NCBI RefSeq assembly: GCF_946478785.1
Contig: NZ_CAMLDD010000039.1
Span: forward strand, 1 to 27,679
DNA from: an uncultured Flavobacterium sp.
GTDB lineage: Bacteria > Bacteroidota > Bacteroidia > Flavobacteriales > Flavobacteriaceae
Direction of reading: 5' to 3'
Length of the DNA: 27,679 nucleotides
The position numbers were made by a program, and so were the translations under genes. Shown here piece by piece: positions 7,767-14,892 of the stretch. The notes beneath the pieces were generated by a model, which was given only the letters and a program-made list of their open reading frames with translations, was not told where the DNA came from and did not search any database. The first letter of the stretch is position 1. Each line of letters opens with the position of its first letter.

Positions 7767-7780
7767 AGATTGTAAATTTG
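7750..7780 (+). promoter_or_regulatory. Bacteroidetes consensus promoter of the ABC ATPase gene
   Basis: TTTG (7750-7753), a 19-bp spacer and TAAATTTG (7773-7780) match the -33/-7 consensus exactly. Transcription would begin near 7786, about 12 nt before ATG 7799. This rules out the in-frame TTG at 7751 as the start codon. Confidence 0.8.
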
Positions 7781-7798
7781 AACTCTCAATTACAACTC

Positions 7799-8746
7799 AT
7801 GCTGGACATTCAAAATATTTCTTTTTCGTATACTGATAAACCCGTTATAAAAGATATTTCTTTTACTATAAGTAAAGGTGAAAACATTGCTATTATTGGT
7901 GAAAGCGGCTGTGGAAAAAGTACGCTTCTCAAACTTATGTATGGTTTGTATGATTTAGATGAGGGCCAAATTTTTTATGAAGAAAAACCTGTTTTAGGGC
8001 CAAAGTATAACCTGATTCCCGGAATGCCTTATATGAAATATCTGGCTCAGGATTTTGATTTGTCACCGTTTGAAACTGTAGCCGAAAACGTGGGGAAGTT
8101 TCTCTCTAATGGTTTTGCCAATATGAAAAAGCTCAGGGTTCAGGAGTTACTGGAAATGGTTGAAATGGAGCAGTTTTCGAATGTGAAGGCGAAGTTTTTA
8201 AGTGGAGGACAGCAACAGCGTGTAGCCTTGGTAAGAGTTCTGGCTTTGGAACCAGAAGTGATTTTGCTTGATGAGCCTTTTAGCCAGATTGATGCCTTTA
8301 GAAAAAATGCTTTACGTCGAAATTTGTTCCGATATTTGAAGCAGAAAAAAATCACATGTATTATTGCTACGCATGATAGTACAGATGCATTATCATTTGC
8401 AGATGAAGCTATAGTAATGCGTAACGGAGAAATTATTGTAAAGGGAAATCCAAAGGAAATTTATACAAATCCATCTTCGAAATATGTAGCTTCTCTTTTT
8501 GGAGAGGTAAATGAGATTCCGACTCATTTGCTACAACTTTCCGAAGATGAAAATGGAAAATCATTAGTGTATCCCCATCAGTTAATTATGGTTGAACATT
8601 CTGATTTAGAAGTAAAAATCAGAAGAACTTATTTTAGGGGAAATCACTATTTGATTGAATCTGTTTATAAAAGGCAATTGATATTTTTTGAAAATGAATT
8701 TGATTTGCCTTTAGAAATTACAGTCTTTTTAGGGTTAAATTCTTAA
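7799..8746 (+). CDS. ABC transporter ATP-binding protein
   Basis: A 315-residue ATPase subunit. Walker A GESGCGKST lies at 34-42, the Q-loop at YLAQDFDLSP (81-90), the signature LSGGQQQR at 134-141, Walker B VILLDEP with catalytic E159, and the H-loop THD with H192. The C-terminal extension (about residues 230-315) is a short TOBE-like accessory domain, giving a PotA/FbpC-like layout of importer ATPases for polyamines, iron or similar substrates. No permease or binding protein is adjacent, so the substrate cannot be assigned. ATG 7799 is chosen because the promoter ends just upstream and MLDIQNISFSY is a normal ABC N-terminus. The stop codon shares the palindrome TTAA (8743-8746) with the stop of the convergent GNAT gene. 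Confidence 0.92.
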   Translation: MLDIQNISFSYTDKPVIKDISFTISKGENIAIIGESGCGKSTLLKLMYGLYDLDEGQIFYEEKPVLGPKYNLIPGMPYMKYLAQDFDLSPFETVAENVGKFLSNGFANMKKLRVQELLEMVEMEQFSNVKAKFLSGGQQQRVALVRVLALEPEVILLDEPFSQIDAFRKNALRRNLFRYLKQKKITCIIATHDSTDALSFADEAIVMRNGEIIVKGNPKEIYTNPSSKYVASLFGEVNEIPTHLLQLSEDENGKSLVYPHQLIMVEHSDLEVKIRRTYFRGNHYLIESVYKRQLIFFENEFDLPLEITVFLGLNS

Positions 8747-9027
8747 TGAAATAAAACATCGTGAATTTCCTCTGTCTTATCGAAAACACTTTTTGCAAAA
8801 GGACAAAGCGGAATGATTTTCAGACCGTTATTTCTGGCATAATCTATAGCTGCCATGACTAGTTTTTTACCCACACCTTTTCCGTTAAATTCTTCATTGA
8901 CCTCGGTGTGGTCGATAATGAATTTTGTATCACCTGCCCAGGTATAAGTCATTTTTCCGACTTGTTTTCCGTCTTCGATAGCTTCAAAATATCCTTTTCT
9001 TATGTCGTTGATTTGATGAATTTCCAT
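8743..9027 (-). CDS. GNAT-family N-acetyltransferase (small YjdJ type)
   Basis: A 94-residue single-domain acetyltransferase of the short GCN5-related class. The acetyl-CoA binding stretch NGKGVGKKLVMAAIDYAR fits the Q/RxxGxG/A motif, here in variant form (GKGVGK). Upstream strands (GKMTYTWA and FIIDHTEV) and the C-terminal PLCPFAKSVFD are typical of this group, in which a cysteine of the CPF motif is often conserved. Substrate is unknown. A longer frame up to 9090 would overlap the OsmC gene, so ATG 9027 (MEIHQIN) is chosen, 5 bp after the OsmC stop. It is the last gene of the pirin-osmC-GNAT operon. Its stop overlaps the stop of the convergent ABC ATPase gene. Confidence 0.85.
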   Translation of the reverse strand: MEIHQINDIRKGYFEAIEDGKQVGKMTYTWAGDTKFIIDHTEVNEEFNGKGVGKKLVMAAIDYARNNGLKIIPLCPFAKSVFDKTEEIHDVLFH

Positions 9028-9032
9028 GATAT

Positions 9033-9428
9033 TTAAATTAAAGTTGTTTTTATTTTTATAGTGTTCGTAAGTAGTTTGTGAATTGGGCATTTTTCAGCAA
9101 TTACATGAAGCCTTTGTCTTTGGTCTTCGTCAATTTCTCCAATTATTTCAATTTTTCTGGTAAATATCGATACGTTTTGGTCATCATCTTTTTCAAAATC
9201 AATTTTAATATTGATTTCTGAAATGTTCCAGCCTTTGCGATTAATATACATTCTAAGTGTGATTAATGTACAAGAAGCTAATGATGAAGCCAATAATTCT
9301 GATGGACTAAACCCTAAATTTTTCCCTCCCATTTCCTGGGGTTCATCGGAAATTAAAATGTTACCAGTGGCTGATGTTATTTCCGTTCGATACAAACGTG
9401 TATCAATTTGTGCTGAGATTGTATTCAT
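9033..9428 (-). CDS. OsmC/Ohr-family peroxide-detoxifying protein
   Basis: A 131-residue OsmC-family protein. These are cytosolic thiol peroxidases that reduce organic hydroperoxides through two conserved cysteines. Both are present: C53 in LASSLASCT and C114 in AEKCPIH. The N-terminal DEPQEMGGKNLGFSPSELL is the family core before the first Cys-bearing helix. It lies 3 bp after pirin and 5 bp before the GNAT gene, all on the minus strand, so the three are almost certainly one operon with a stress or redox theme. The subfamily (Ohr against OsmC proper) cannot be settled by eye. Confidence 0.92.
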   Translation of the reverse strand: MNTISAQIDTRLYRTEITSATGNILISDEPQEMGGKNLGFSPSELLASSLASCTLITLRMYINRKGWNISEINIKIDFEKDDDQNVSIFTRKIEIIGEIDEDQRQRLHVIAEKCPIHKLLTNTIKIKTTLI

Positions 9429-9431
9429 AAA

Positions 9432-10313
9432 TTATCTTATTTTAGGTTCTGGTAATGGCACAAATTCAGTTTCGCCCGGAACTTTAGGAAACGTTTGTTC
9501 CGTCCAGTCTTTTTTTGCTTTTTCGATTAGTTGTTTATCCGAAGAAACAAAGTTCCAAAAGATAAAATGTTCTTCAGGAAACGGCTGTCCTCCAAAAATA
9601 TAAACCGTAGTGTTTTCAGCAATTTCAAATTCGCATAAAGTGCTGTCGCTAGTAATTAGAATCTGCTTTGGTTCGTAAATATGTTCTCCGCTTTTTATGC
9701 TACCCTCCAAAATGTATAATCCGCTTTCGCCGAATAAGTCTTTTCCAATATTTATTTTTTGTGCTGATGTACTTTTAATTTCAATAAAATATAACGGGCT
9801 GTAAACCGGAACAGGCGATTTTTTTCCAAAAGCTTCTCCTGCAATTAATTTATAAGAAACACCATCATCTTCCCAATTCGGAATATCGTCAGCTTCAATA
9901 TGAGTAAAACTCGGTTCCATTTGTTCTAATTGTTTTGGAAGCGCTACCCAAATTTGCAGACCGTGAAGCATTTTATCAGAATGTCTTAAATATTCAGGCG
10001 TTCTTTCAGAATGTACTATTCCTCTCCCTGCTGTCATCCAGTTTACGGCACCCGGTTTTATTTCTAATTCTGTTCCCAGACTATCTCGGTGCATGATGCT
10101 ACCTTCAAACAGGAAAGTTAATGTAGAAAGTCCAATATGCGGGTGGGGCGGAACATCCATATTTTCATATTGATTTAAATGTGCCGGTCCCATATGATCG
10201 ATAAATACAAATGGTCCAACGGCTCTTTTTTCACGAAAAGGCAATAATCTGCCTACCATAAAGTTGCCGATACTGGCAGAACGTTCTTCGATAATTAAAC
10301 TGATATTTGACAT
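9432..10313 (-). CDS. Pirin family protein
   Basis: A 293-residue bicupin. The N-terminal cupin has the pirin signature PHPHIGLSTLTFLFEG with H57 and H59, and GRGIVHSE with H101 and E103, which are the four metal ligands known in pirins. The second cupin occupies roughly residues 170-270. Bacterial pirins include quercetin 2,3-dioxygenases and redox-responsive regulators; which applies here is not visible. It is the first gene of the minus-strand operon with OsmC and a GNAT enzyme, with an exact -7 box 20 bp upstream. The start ATG (MSNISLIIEERSA) is consistent with the family N-terminus. Confidence 0.94.
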   Translation of the reverse strand: MSNISLIIEERSASIGNFMVGRLLPFREKRAVGPFVFIDHMGPAHLNQYENMDVPPHPHIGLSTLTFLFEGSIMHRDSLGTELEIKPGAVNWMTAGRGIVHSERTPEYLRHSDKMLHGLQIWVALPKQLEQMEPSFTHIEADDIPNWEDDGVSYKLIAGEAFGKKSPVPVYSPLYFIEIKSTSAQKINIGKDLFGESGLYILEGSIKSGEHIYEPKQILITSDSTLCEFEIAENTTVYIFGGQPFPEEHFIFWNFVSSDKQLIEKAKKDWTEQTFPKVPGETEFVPLPEPKIR

Positions 10314-10332
10314 GGTTATATTTGATTTAAAA

Positions 10333-10340
10333 CAAAATTA
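10333..10340 (-). promoter_or_regulatory. -7 box upstream of the pirin operon
   Basis: On the minus strand 10340-10333 reads TAATTTTG, an exact TAnnTTTG. It lies 20 bp before the pirin ATG, giving a short leader. No good TTTG is present at the -33 position. Confidence 0.5.
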
Positions 10341-10510
10341 CAGTTGTAGCTTCAATCTGTGACTTAATTTAGATTAAGAAAAATTGTTTTTAAGGAATAT
10401 CTATAAAAGTAAAGAAAATCGTTGGTTATGTTTTTATAGTGGAGATTTAATTAACACATAGAAACATAAATTTAAAATTGAAAAATACTTAAGATGATTT
10501 TAAAAGAAAT

Positions 10511-11611
10511 CTACTCAATTAATTCAAATTCCCATGCCTCACTTTCTGTTCCATTAATAATAATAGATAATTGGTGCATTCCGGTATGAAAAACACGAGT
10601 AGTAATTAATTTGAAAGATTGATTTCTTTCGATTTTGGTCAGTTGATGTGGCTGATAATTTTTTTCGCTGATTTTAAAAACTTTTTTTGCCAGATGTCCT
10701 TTCGCTTTTTTATAATAAACAGCATATTCCAAACGAATGGTTTTTGCGTCATCATTTTTATTATTTAAGTGGAATTGAAACTGTAAATAATCTCCAATTT
10801 TTATTTTTGGTGTTTTAATTTCGAAATTTGAAAGTTCTATATTAGCACTTTCTAAACCATAATGGCTCAGGATTTCAGGATGTCCTTGCTTTAACAAAGT
10901 TCGACAGCCATGTTTGATAATTGCATCGGTTTCTTTGCTGATGGCTTTCCATTTTTGAGCAATTTCTAATACAATCTGAGGATTATCTTTCACAATATCA
11001 TTCAGATTATTGGCCACACTTCGGCGAACATATTCTGAAGGATCATTTTTTAGGTTTTCTAAAATTGGCAGAATTAAAGCTGGATCTTTCTTTAAAAACG
11101 GAATCGCCATTGCCCACGGTAATCTCGGTCGGCTTCCTTCACTGGCCAATCTTCGTACATGATGATTTTCATGTAATGACCATTTTATCATTTCGTTAAT
11201 CATTTTCTCTTTATATTTTAAAATGAAAGGTCGAACCGCAAATTCACAACTAATAAATTGTGTGATAGAAACAAAGGCTTTTATTGAAGTATTAAAATCA
11301 TCTAATCCGTATACTTCTATATAATCAGCAAAGAAAATGAATGCCAGATTGCTGTCTGTAAAGCTATTTTTCTTTAAGTTTTTAATGATTTCATCAATTA
11401 AAGCAACAGCTTCCGGAAAATTTTCAGGCATAAACTGATGTAACACAATAGTTGTATGTTTCATGCGGTCTTTCCATTCTTTTTGAAAAAAATCTCCTTC
11501 GAAAATAGCTTCAATAAATTTTTGTTTGTTGAAAGCAGGATGCGCTTCGGCGACAGCCTGCCCAAATTTTTCGTAAAAAGAAGCGGAGTAGATATCTTTA
11601 ATTAATCCCAT
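10511..11611 (-). CDS. AlkC-type DNA alkylation repair glycosylase with Ig-like C-terminus
   Basis: A 366-residue protein. The N-terminal 250 residues are a helical HEAT-like repeat solenoid of the AlkC/AlkD superfamily, non-base-flipping glycosylases that excise alkylated bases such as 3-methyladenine. The AlkC hallmark HHVRRLASEGSRPRLPWA lies at 150-167 and DPSEYVRRSVANNLNDI at 190-206. From about residue 260 a beta-rich domain (IKIGDYLQFQF, IRLEYAVYYKK, HTGMHQLSIIING) fits the Ig-like domain of AlkC proteins. It is monocistronic on the minus strand, with an exact -7 box 21 bp upstream, and divergent from nadC. Confidence 0.9.
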   Translation of the reverse strand: MGLIKDIYSASFYEKFGQAVAEAHPAFNKQKFIEAIFEGDFFQKEWKDRMKHTTIVLHQFMPENFPEAVALIDEIIKNLKKNSFTDSNLAFIFFADYIEVYGLDDFNTSIKAFVSITQFISCEFAVRPFILKYKEKMINEMIKWSLHENHHVRRLASEGSRPRLPWAMAIPFLKKDPALILPILENLKNDPSEYVRRSVANNLNDIVKDNPQIVLEIAQKWKAISKETDAIIKHGCRTLLKQGHPEILSHYGLESANIELSNFEIKTPKIKIGDYLQFQFHLNNKNDDAKTIRLEYAVYYKKAKGHLAKKVFKISEKNYQPHQLTKIERNQSFKLITTRVFHTGMHQLSIIINGTESEAWEFELIE

Positions 11612-11631
11612 AATTTTGTTTGAATGAAACT

Positions 11632-11639
11632 CAAAGATA
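11632..11639 (-). promoter_or_regulatory. -7 box upstream of the AlkC-type gene
   Basis: On the minus strand 11639-11632 reads TATCTTTG, an exact TAnnTTTG, 20 bp before the ATG at 11611. No clear -33 TTTG was seen. Confidence 0.5.
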
Positions 11640-11663
11640 TTTAATGTTCTTTAATTTTTAAGT

Positions 11664-11720
11664 CATTAAGAGATTAAGTTTCATTAAAGAGAAAGTTTAA
11701 ATTGTCTTAATATCTTAATG
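11664..11720. repeat. Imperfect inverted repeat between alkC-type gene and nadC
   Basis: CATTAAGAGATTAAG (11664-11678) and CTTAATATCTTAATG (11706-11720) are complementary at 14 of 15 positions, separated by 27 bp. The arms are made of TTAA-rich words, so the fold is weak. It could be a remnant of a small AT-rich repeat or a divergent regulatory site. Confidence 0.55.
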
Positions 11721-11794
11721 GAGAGAGAAATAAATAATTAGGTATTAATTGACTTTTCATATTAATGAAACTTTCAAATCCATAAAATATATGC

Positions 11795-11802
11795 TACTTT
11801 AG
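11795..11802 (+). promoter_or_regulatory. Probable -7 box of nadC
   Basis: TACTTTAG differs from TAnnTTTG at one position and sits 21 bp before the nadC ATG, the usual distance in this window. The -33 element is not clear. Confidence 0.4.
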
Positions 11803-11823
11803 CATCTCATAAAATTTAGAAAA

Positions 11824-12681
11824 ATGATTAGCGAAGCACAATTTCAGACGGAATTACAATTATTAATCAGTAGTGCAATTAGGGAAGATGTAGGTACGGG
11901 AGATTATAGTTCGTTGGCATGTATTCCTGATACAGCGCATGGACAAGCTAAATTATTGGTAAAAGATCAGGGAATTATTGCCGGTGTTGCATTGGCAAAA
12001 ATGATTTTTGAATATGTTGATCCAAAACTAAAAATAAAAACTTTTATTGAAGATGGAAAACGTGTAGAATATGGCGATGTGGTTTTTGAAGTTTCAGGAA
12101 GTTCACAATCAATTTTAAAGTCAGAAAGAGTAGTTTTGAATACTATGCAGCGCATGTCTGCCATTGCTACAAAAACCAGTGGACTAATGGGATTATTAGA
12201 AGGAACTGGTGCTAAAATATTAGATACCCGTAAAACAACTCCGAATTTTAGAGTGGCTGAAAAATGGGCTGTAAAAATAGGGGGAGGTGAAAACCATCGT
12301 TACGCCTTGTATGACATGATAATGCTAAAAGATAATCATATTGATTTTGCCGGAGGAATTACACATGCAATAAGTAAAACAAAAGAATATCTTAAAATTA
12401 ATAATTTGGATTTAAAGATTATTGTTGAAGCCAGAGATTTAGATGAAATTCGTGAAATCCTGCTAAGCAAAGGTGTTCACAGAATCCTGATTGATAATTT
12501 TAATTATGAAGATACAAAAACAGCTGTGTCATTAATTGGTCAAAAATGTGAAACAGAATCATCAGGAAATATCAATGAGAAAACGATTCGCGAATATGGT
12601 CTTTGTGGTGTAAATTATATTTCATCAGGAGCTTTAACACACTCAGTCCACAATATGGACCTGAGCCTGAAAGCTTTTTAA
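11824..12681 (+). CDS. nadC: Nicotinate-nucleotide pyrophosphorylase (quinolinate phosphoribosyltransferase)
   Basis: A 285-residue enzyme of de novo NAD synthesis: quinolinate plus PRPP gives nicotinate mononucleotide, CO2 and pyrophosphate (EC 2.4.2.19). All family motifs are present: REDVGTGDYSS (20-30), ERVVLNTMQRMSAIATKT, the active-site ILDTRKTTPNFR (132-143), GGGENHRYALYDMIMLKDNH, IVEARDLDE, ESSGNINEKTI and ISSGALTHS near the C-terminus. Length is normal. No nadA or nadB is adjacent. It starts the plus-strand gene string running to priA; the next gene is 76 bp away across a short repeat, so it may have its own transcript. Confidence 0.97.
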   Translation: MISEAQFQTELQLLISSAIREDVGTGDYSSLACIPDTAHGQAKLLVKDQGIIAGVALAKMIFEYVDPKLKIKTFIEDGKRVEYGDVVFEVSGSSQSILKSERVVLNTMQRMSAIATKTSGLMGLLEGTGAKILDTRKTTPNFRVAEKWAVKIGGGENHRYALYDMIMLKDNHIDFAGGITHAISKTKEYLKINNLDLKIIVEARDLDEIREILLSKGVHRILIDNFNYEDTKTAVSLIGQKCETESSGNINEKTIREYGLCGVNYISSGALTHSVHNMDLSLKAF

Positions 12682-12716
12682 GAAAGTTATGAGTTTTGAG
12701 TAATAAGTTTGGAAAT

Positions 12717-12752
12717 AATCTAAAATCTAAACTCAACAATCTAAAATCTAAA
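12717..12752 (+). repeat. Short 21-bp-period direct repeat after nadC
   Basis: AATCTAAAATCTAAA occurs at 12717-12731 and again at 12738-12752, joined by CTCAAC. Each copy is itself two ATCTAAA words. It is intergenic, 5 bp from the next ATG. Confidence 0.7.
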
Positions 12753-12757
12753 AGAAT

Positions 12758-13678
12758 ATGTCTCAGGAGATAGAAGACCGACTTGAAAGAGTACCAGTGA
12801 TAAATTTTGCAGTACGGTTTTTAAAGAAAATAAAATTACCATGGTTAGAGGGCTTTTCATTATATGATTTGCTTGAAATGTATGTTCTTGGTATTTTGGA
12901 GGGAGCTTTTTCGTATCACGCAAGTGCTGTTTCGTTTAGTTTTTTTATGGCATTATTTCCATTCGCATTATTCATCCTGAATTTAATACCTTATATTCCG
13001 ATTGAAGGTTTTCAGGATGATTTTTTGCAATTTGTACAACAGGGGGTACCTCCAAATACATATGATGCGATTAGCAAAATAATCAGCGATATTTTAAATA
13101 ATAGTCACTCAGGTTTATTATCGTCTGGTTTTTTGCTTTCTATTTTTTTGATGGCAAATGGTATTAATGGCATTCTAAGCGGTTTTGAATCGTCTAAGCA
13201 TGTTTTTGATAAGCGCGGTTTTTTTAGCCAATATTTGGTAGCAATAGCTATTTCGCTTGTAATGACAATTATATTATTTGTAACAGTAGCGACAATTGTC
13301 GTTTTTGAGGTATTTATCCAAAAAACAATCATTCAGGATGTGTTGAGTGATCGTATTCCGCTTATTATTTTAGGTAGATATCTATTCGTTATATTGATGA
13401 TTTTGATAACATCTTCAATATTATTACGTTATGGTACAAAACAATATAATAAAGTGCCTTTTATCAGTATTGGATCTGTTTTTACAACGATCTTAATTGT
13501 TATATCTTCGTTCTTTTTTGGAATTTGGGTTATAAAATTTTCAAAATACAACGAACTTTATGGTTCTATTGGGACATTATTAATTCTAATGTTTTATATT
13601 TGGATAAACTGTATGATACTGCTTTTGGGCTTTGAGCTCAATGCGACCATCAGGAAATTAAGGCAAAAAAATAAATAA
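12758..13678 (+). CDS. YihY/BrkB-family inner-membrane protein
   Basis: A 306-residue polytopic membrane protein of the YihY/virulence factor BrkB family (formerly misnamed RNase BN). About six transmembrane segments are visible: around residues 57-77, 119-137, 158-183, 200-222, 235-255 and 270-292. The family motifs are ASAVSFSFFMALFPFALF (52-69) and YGSIGTLLILMFYIWINC (267-284). The C-terminus is short and basic (RKLRQKNK). Its biochemical role is not established. It is 76 bp after nadC and 6 bp before the DUF2147 gene. Confidence 0.93.
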   Translation: MSQEIEDRLERVPVINFAVRFLKKIKLPWLEGFSLYDLLEMYVLGILEGAFSYHASAVSFSFFMALFPFALFILNLIPYIPIEGFQDDFLQFVQQGVPPNTYDAISKIISDILNNSHSGLLSSGFLLSIFLMANGINGILSGFESSKHVFDKRGFFSQYLVAIAISLVMTIILFVTVATIVVFEVFIQKTIIQDVLSDRIPLIILGRYLFVILMILITSSILLRYGTKQYNKVPFISIGSVFTTILIVISSFFFGIWVIKFSKYNELYGSIGTLLILMFYIWINCMILLLGFELNATIRKLRQKNK

Positions 13679-13684
13679 AAGGTT

Positions 13685-14116
13685 ATGAAAAACTGGATGT
13701 TAGCTATTAGTGTTTTTTTTCTGACATTAAACACTGTTCATTCGCAAAGTGTTATTGGAAAATGGAAAACAATCGATGATGAAACAGGCGAGGCAAAATC
13801 AATCGTAGAAATTTATGAAAAGTCTGGAAAAATATATGGTAAAGTTGTAGATATACTTCGTGCTGATCATAAAAAAGATGTATGTTCAAAATGTGAGGGA
13901 ACAGAAAAAAACAAACCCATTATAGGGATGATTATCATAAGCGGACTTAAAAAAGATGGTACTGAATATAGCGGGGGAACAATCTTAGATCCTACAAGCG
14001 GAAAAAAATACAAGTGCTACATTACGCTTGACTCTGCTGATAAATTAAAACTTCGCGGCTATGTGGGGATTTCAATTATGGGAAGAACGCAATATTGGAC
14101 AAGAGTAAAACATTAA
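13685..14116 (+). CDS. DUF2147 secreted protein
   Basis: A 143-residue exported protein. The signal peptide MKNWMLAISVFFLTLNTVHS is followed by QSVIGKWKTIDDETGEAKS, the typical DUF2147 opening (GxWxTxDdxtGxxkS), then VEIYEKSGKIYGKVV. CSKCEG is a possible disulfide or metal pair. GTILDPTSGKKYKC and LRGYVGISIMGRTQYWTRV complete the domain. Function of the family is unknown; it is a small periplasmic beta-rich domain. The 6-bp gaps on both sides tie it to the YihY and beta-lactamase genes. Confidence 0.92.
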   Translation: MKNWMLAISVFFLTLNTVHSQSVIGKWKTIDDETGEAKSIVEIYEKSGKIYGKVVDILRADHKKDVCSKCEGTEKNKPIIGMIIISGLKKDGTEYSGGTILDPTSGKKYKCYITLDSADKLKLRGYVGISIMGRTQYWTRVKH

Positions 14117-14122
14117 TTTTTT

Positions 14123-14869
14123 ATGCGAAAATCAGCATCGGTAATTTTATTCTTAGCGGTACTATTTAATAGTTTTGGACAATCTGAGAATTCGCCATTA
14201 CAAATAAGTCATCTTACAGGTGACTTTTATATTTATAAAACATTTCATGATTACAAGGGAACAATGATTTCTGCAAATGCTATGTACCTTGTTACAGATA
14301 AAGGCGTTGTTTTGTTTGATGCTCCCTGGGATAAATCACAGTTTCAGCCTTTGCTCAATACTATAAAAGCAAGGCATAATAAAGATGTTATAATGTGTTT
14401 CGCGACTCACTCCCATGATGATCGGGCAGGAGGACTGGATTTCTACAGACAAAAAGGAATTAAAACTTACACCATAAAAGCAACAGATAAAATTCTTAAA
14501 GAGAATAATGAAAAAAGAGCCGAGTTTGTAATTCCGAATGACACTACTTTTACTGTTGGACAACATGTTTTTGAAGTTTATTATCCAGGAAAAGGACATG
14601 CATCGGATAATATTGTAGTTTGGTTTGAAAAAGAAAAAGTGCTTTACGGAGGCTGTTTTGTCAAGAGCACTAAAGCAAAAGATCTAGGATATTTGGGTGA
14701 TGCAGATGTTAAAGAATGGGAAAAATCGATTGTAAAAGTACAATCTAAATTTAAAAATCCTAAATATATTATAACTGGTCATGATGATTGGAGGGATCTG
14801 ACATCGTTAAACCATACTTTGAAAATGGTTCAGAAATATAATACTGCACAAACTTCGGGTAAAAAATGA
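14123..14869 (+). CDS. bla: Subclass B1 metallo-beta-lactamase
   Basis: A 248-residue periplasmic zinc hydrolase expected to open beta-lactam rings, including carbapenems. The signal peptide MRKSASVILFLAVLFNSFG is followed by Gln. All six B1 zinc ligands are present: H96, H98 and H159 (Zn1) and D100, C178 and H220 (Zn2), in THSHDDRAGG, GKGHASDNIVVWF, YGGCFVK and TGHDDW. The substrate-binding Lys (BBL 224) is K181. At the position usually held by Asn233 there is Tyr190 (DLGYLGD), a change I recall from some flavobacterial enzymes such as the IND type. The overall look is that of chromosomal enzymes of Flavobacterium and Chryseobacterium. It lies between DUF2147 and priA with no mobile element nearby, so it is probably intrinsic. 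Activity is not demonstrated. Confidence 0.93.
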   Translation: MRKSASVILFLAVLFNSFGQSENSPLQISHLTGDFYIYKTFHDYKGTMISANAMYLVTDKGVVLFDAPWDKSQFQPLLNTIKARHNKDVIMCFATHSHDDRAGGLDFYRQKGIKTYTIKATDKILKENNEKRAEFVIPNDTTFTVGQHVFEVYYPGKGHASDNIVVWFEKEKVLYGGCFVKSTKAKDLGYLGDADVKEWEKSIVKVQSKFKNPKYIITGHDDWRDLTSLNHTLKMVQKYNTAQTSGKK

Positions 14870-14892
14870 TTCACCAATTTTAAAATAATTAC

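Noticed and set aside
12717..12752. Regulatory iterons after nadC
   Set aside because: Two copies of a simple ATCTAAA word are more like slippage-generated AT-rich intergenic sequence than binding sites.
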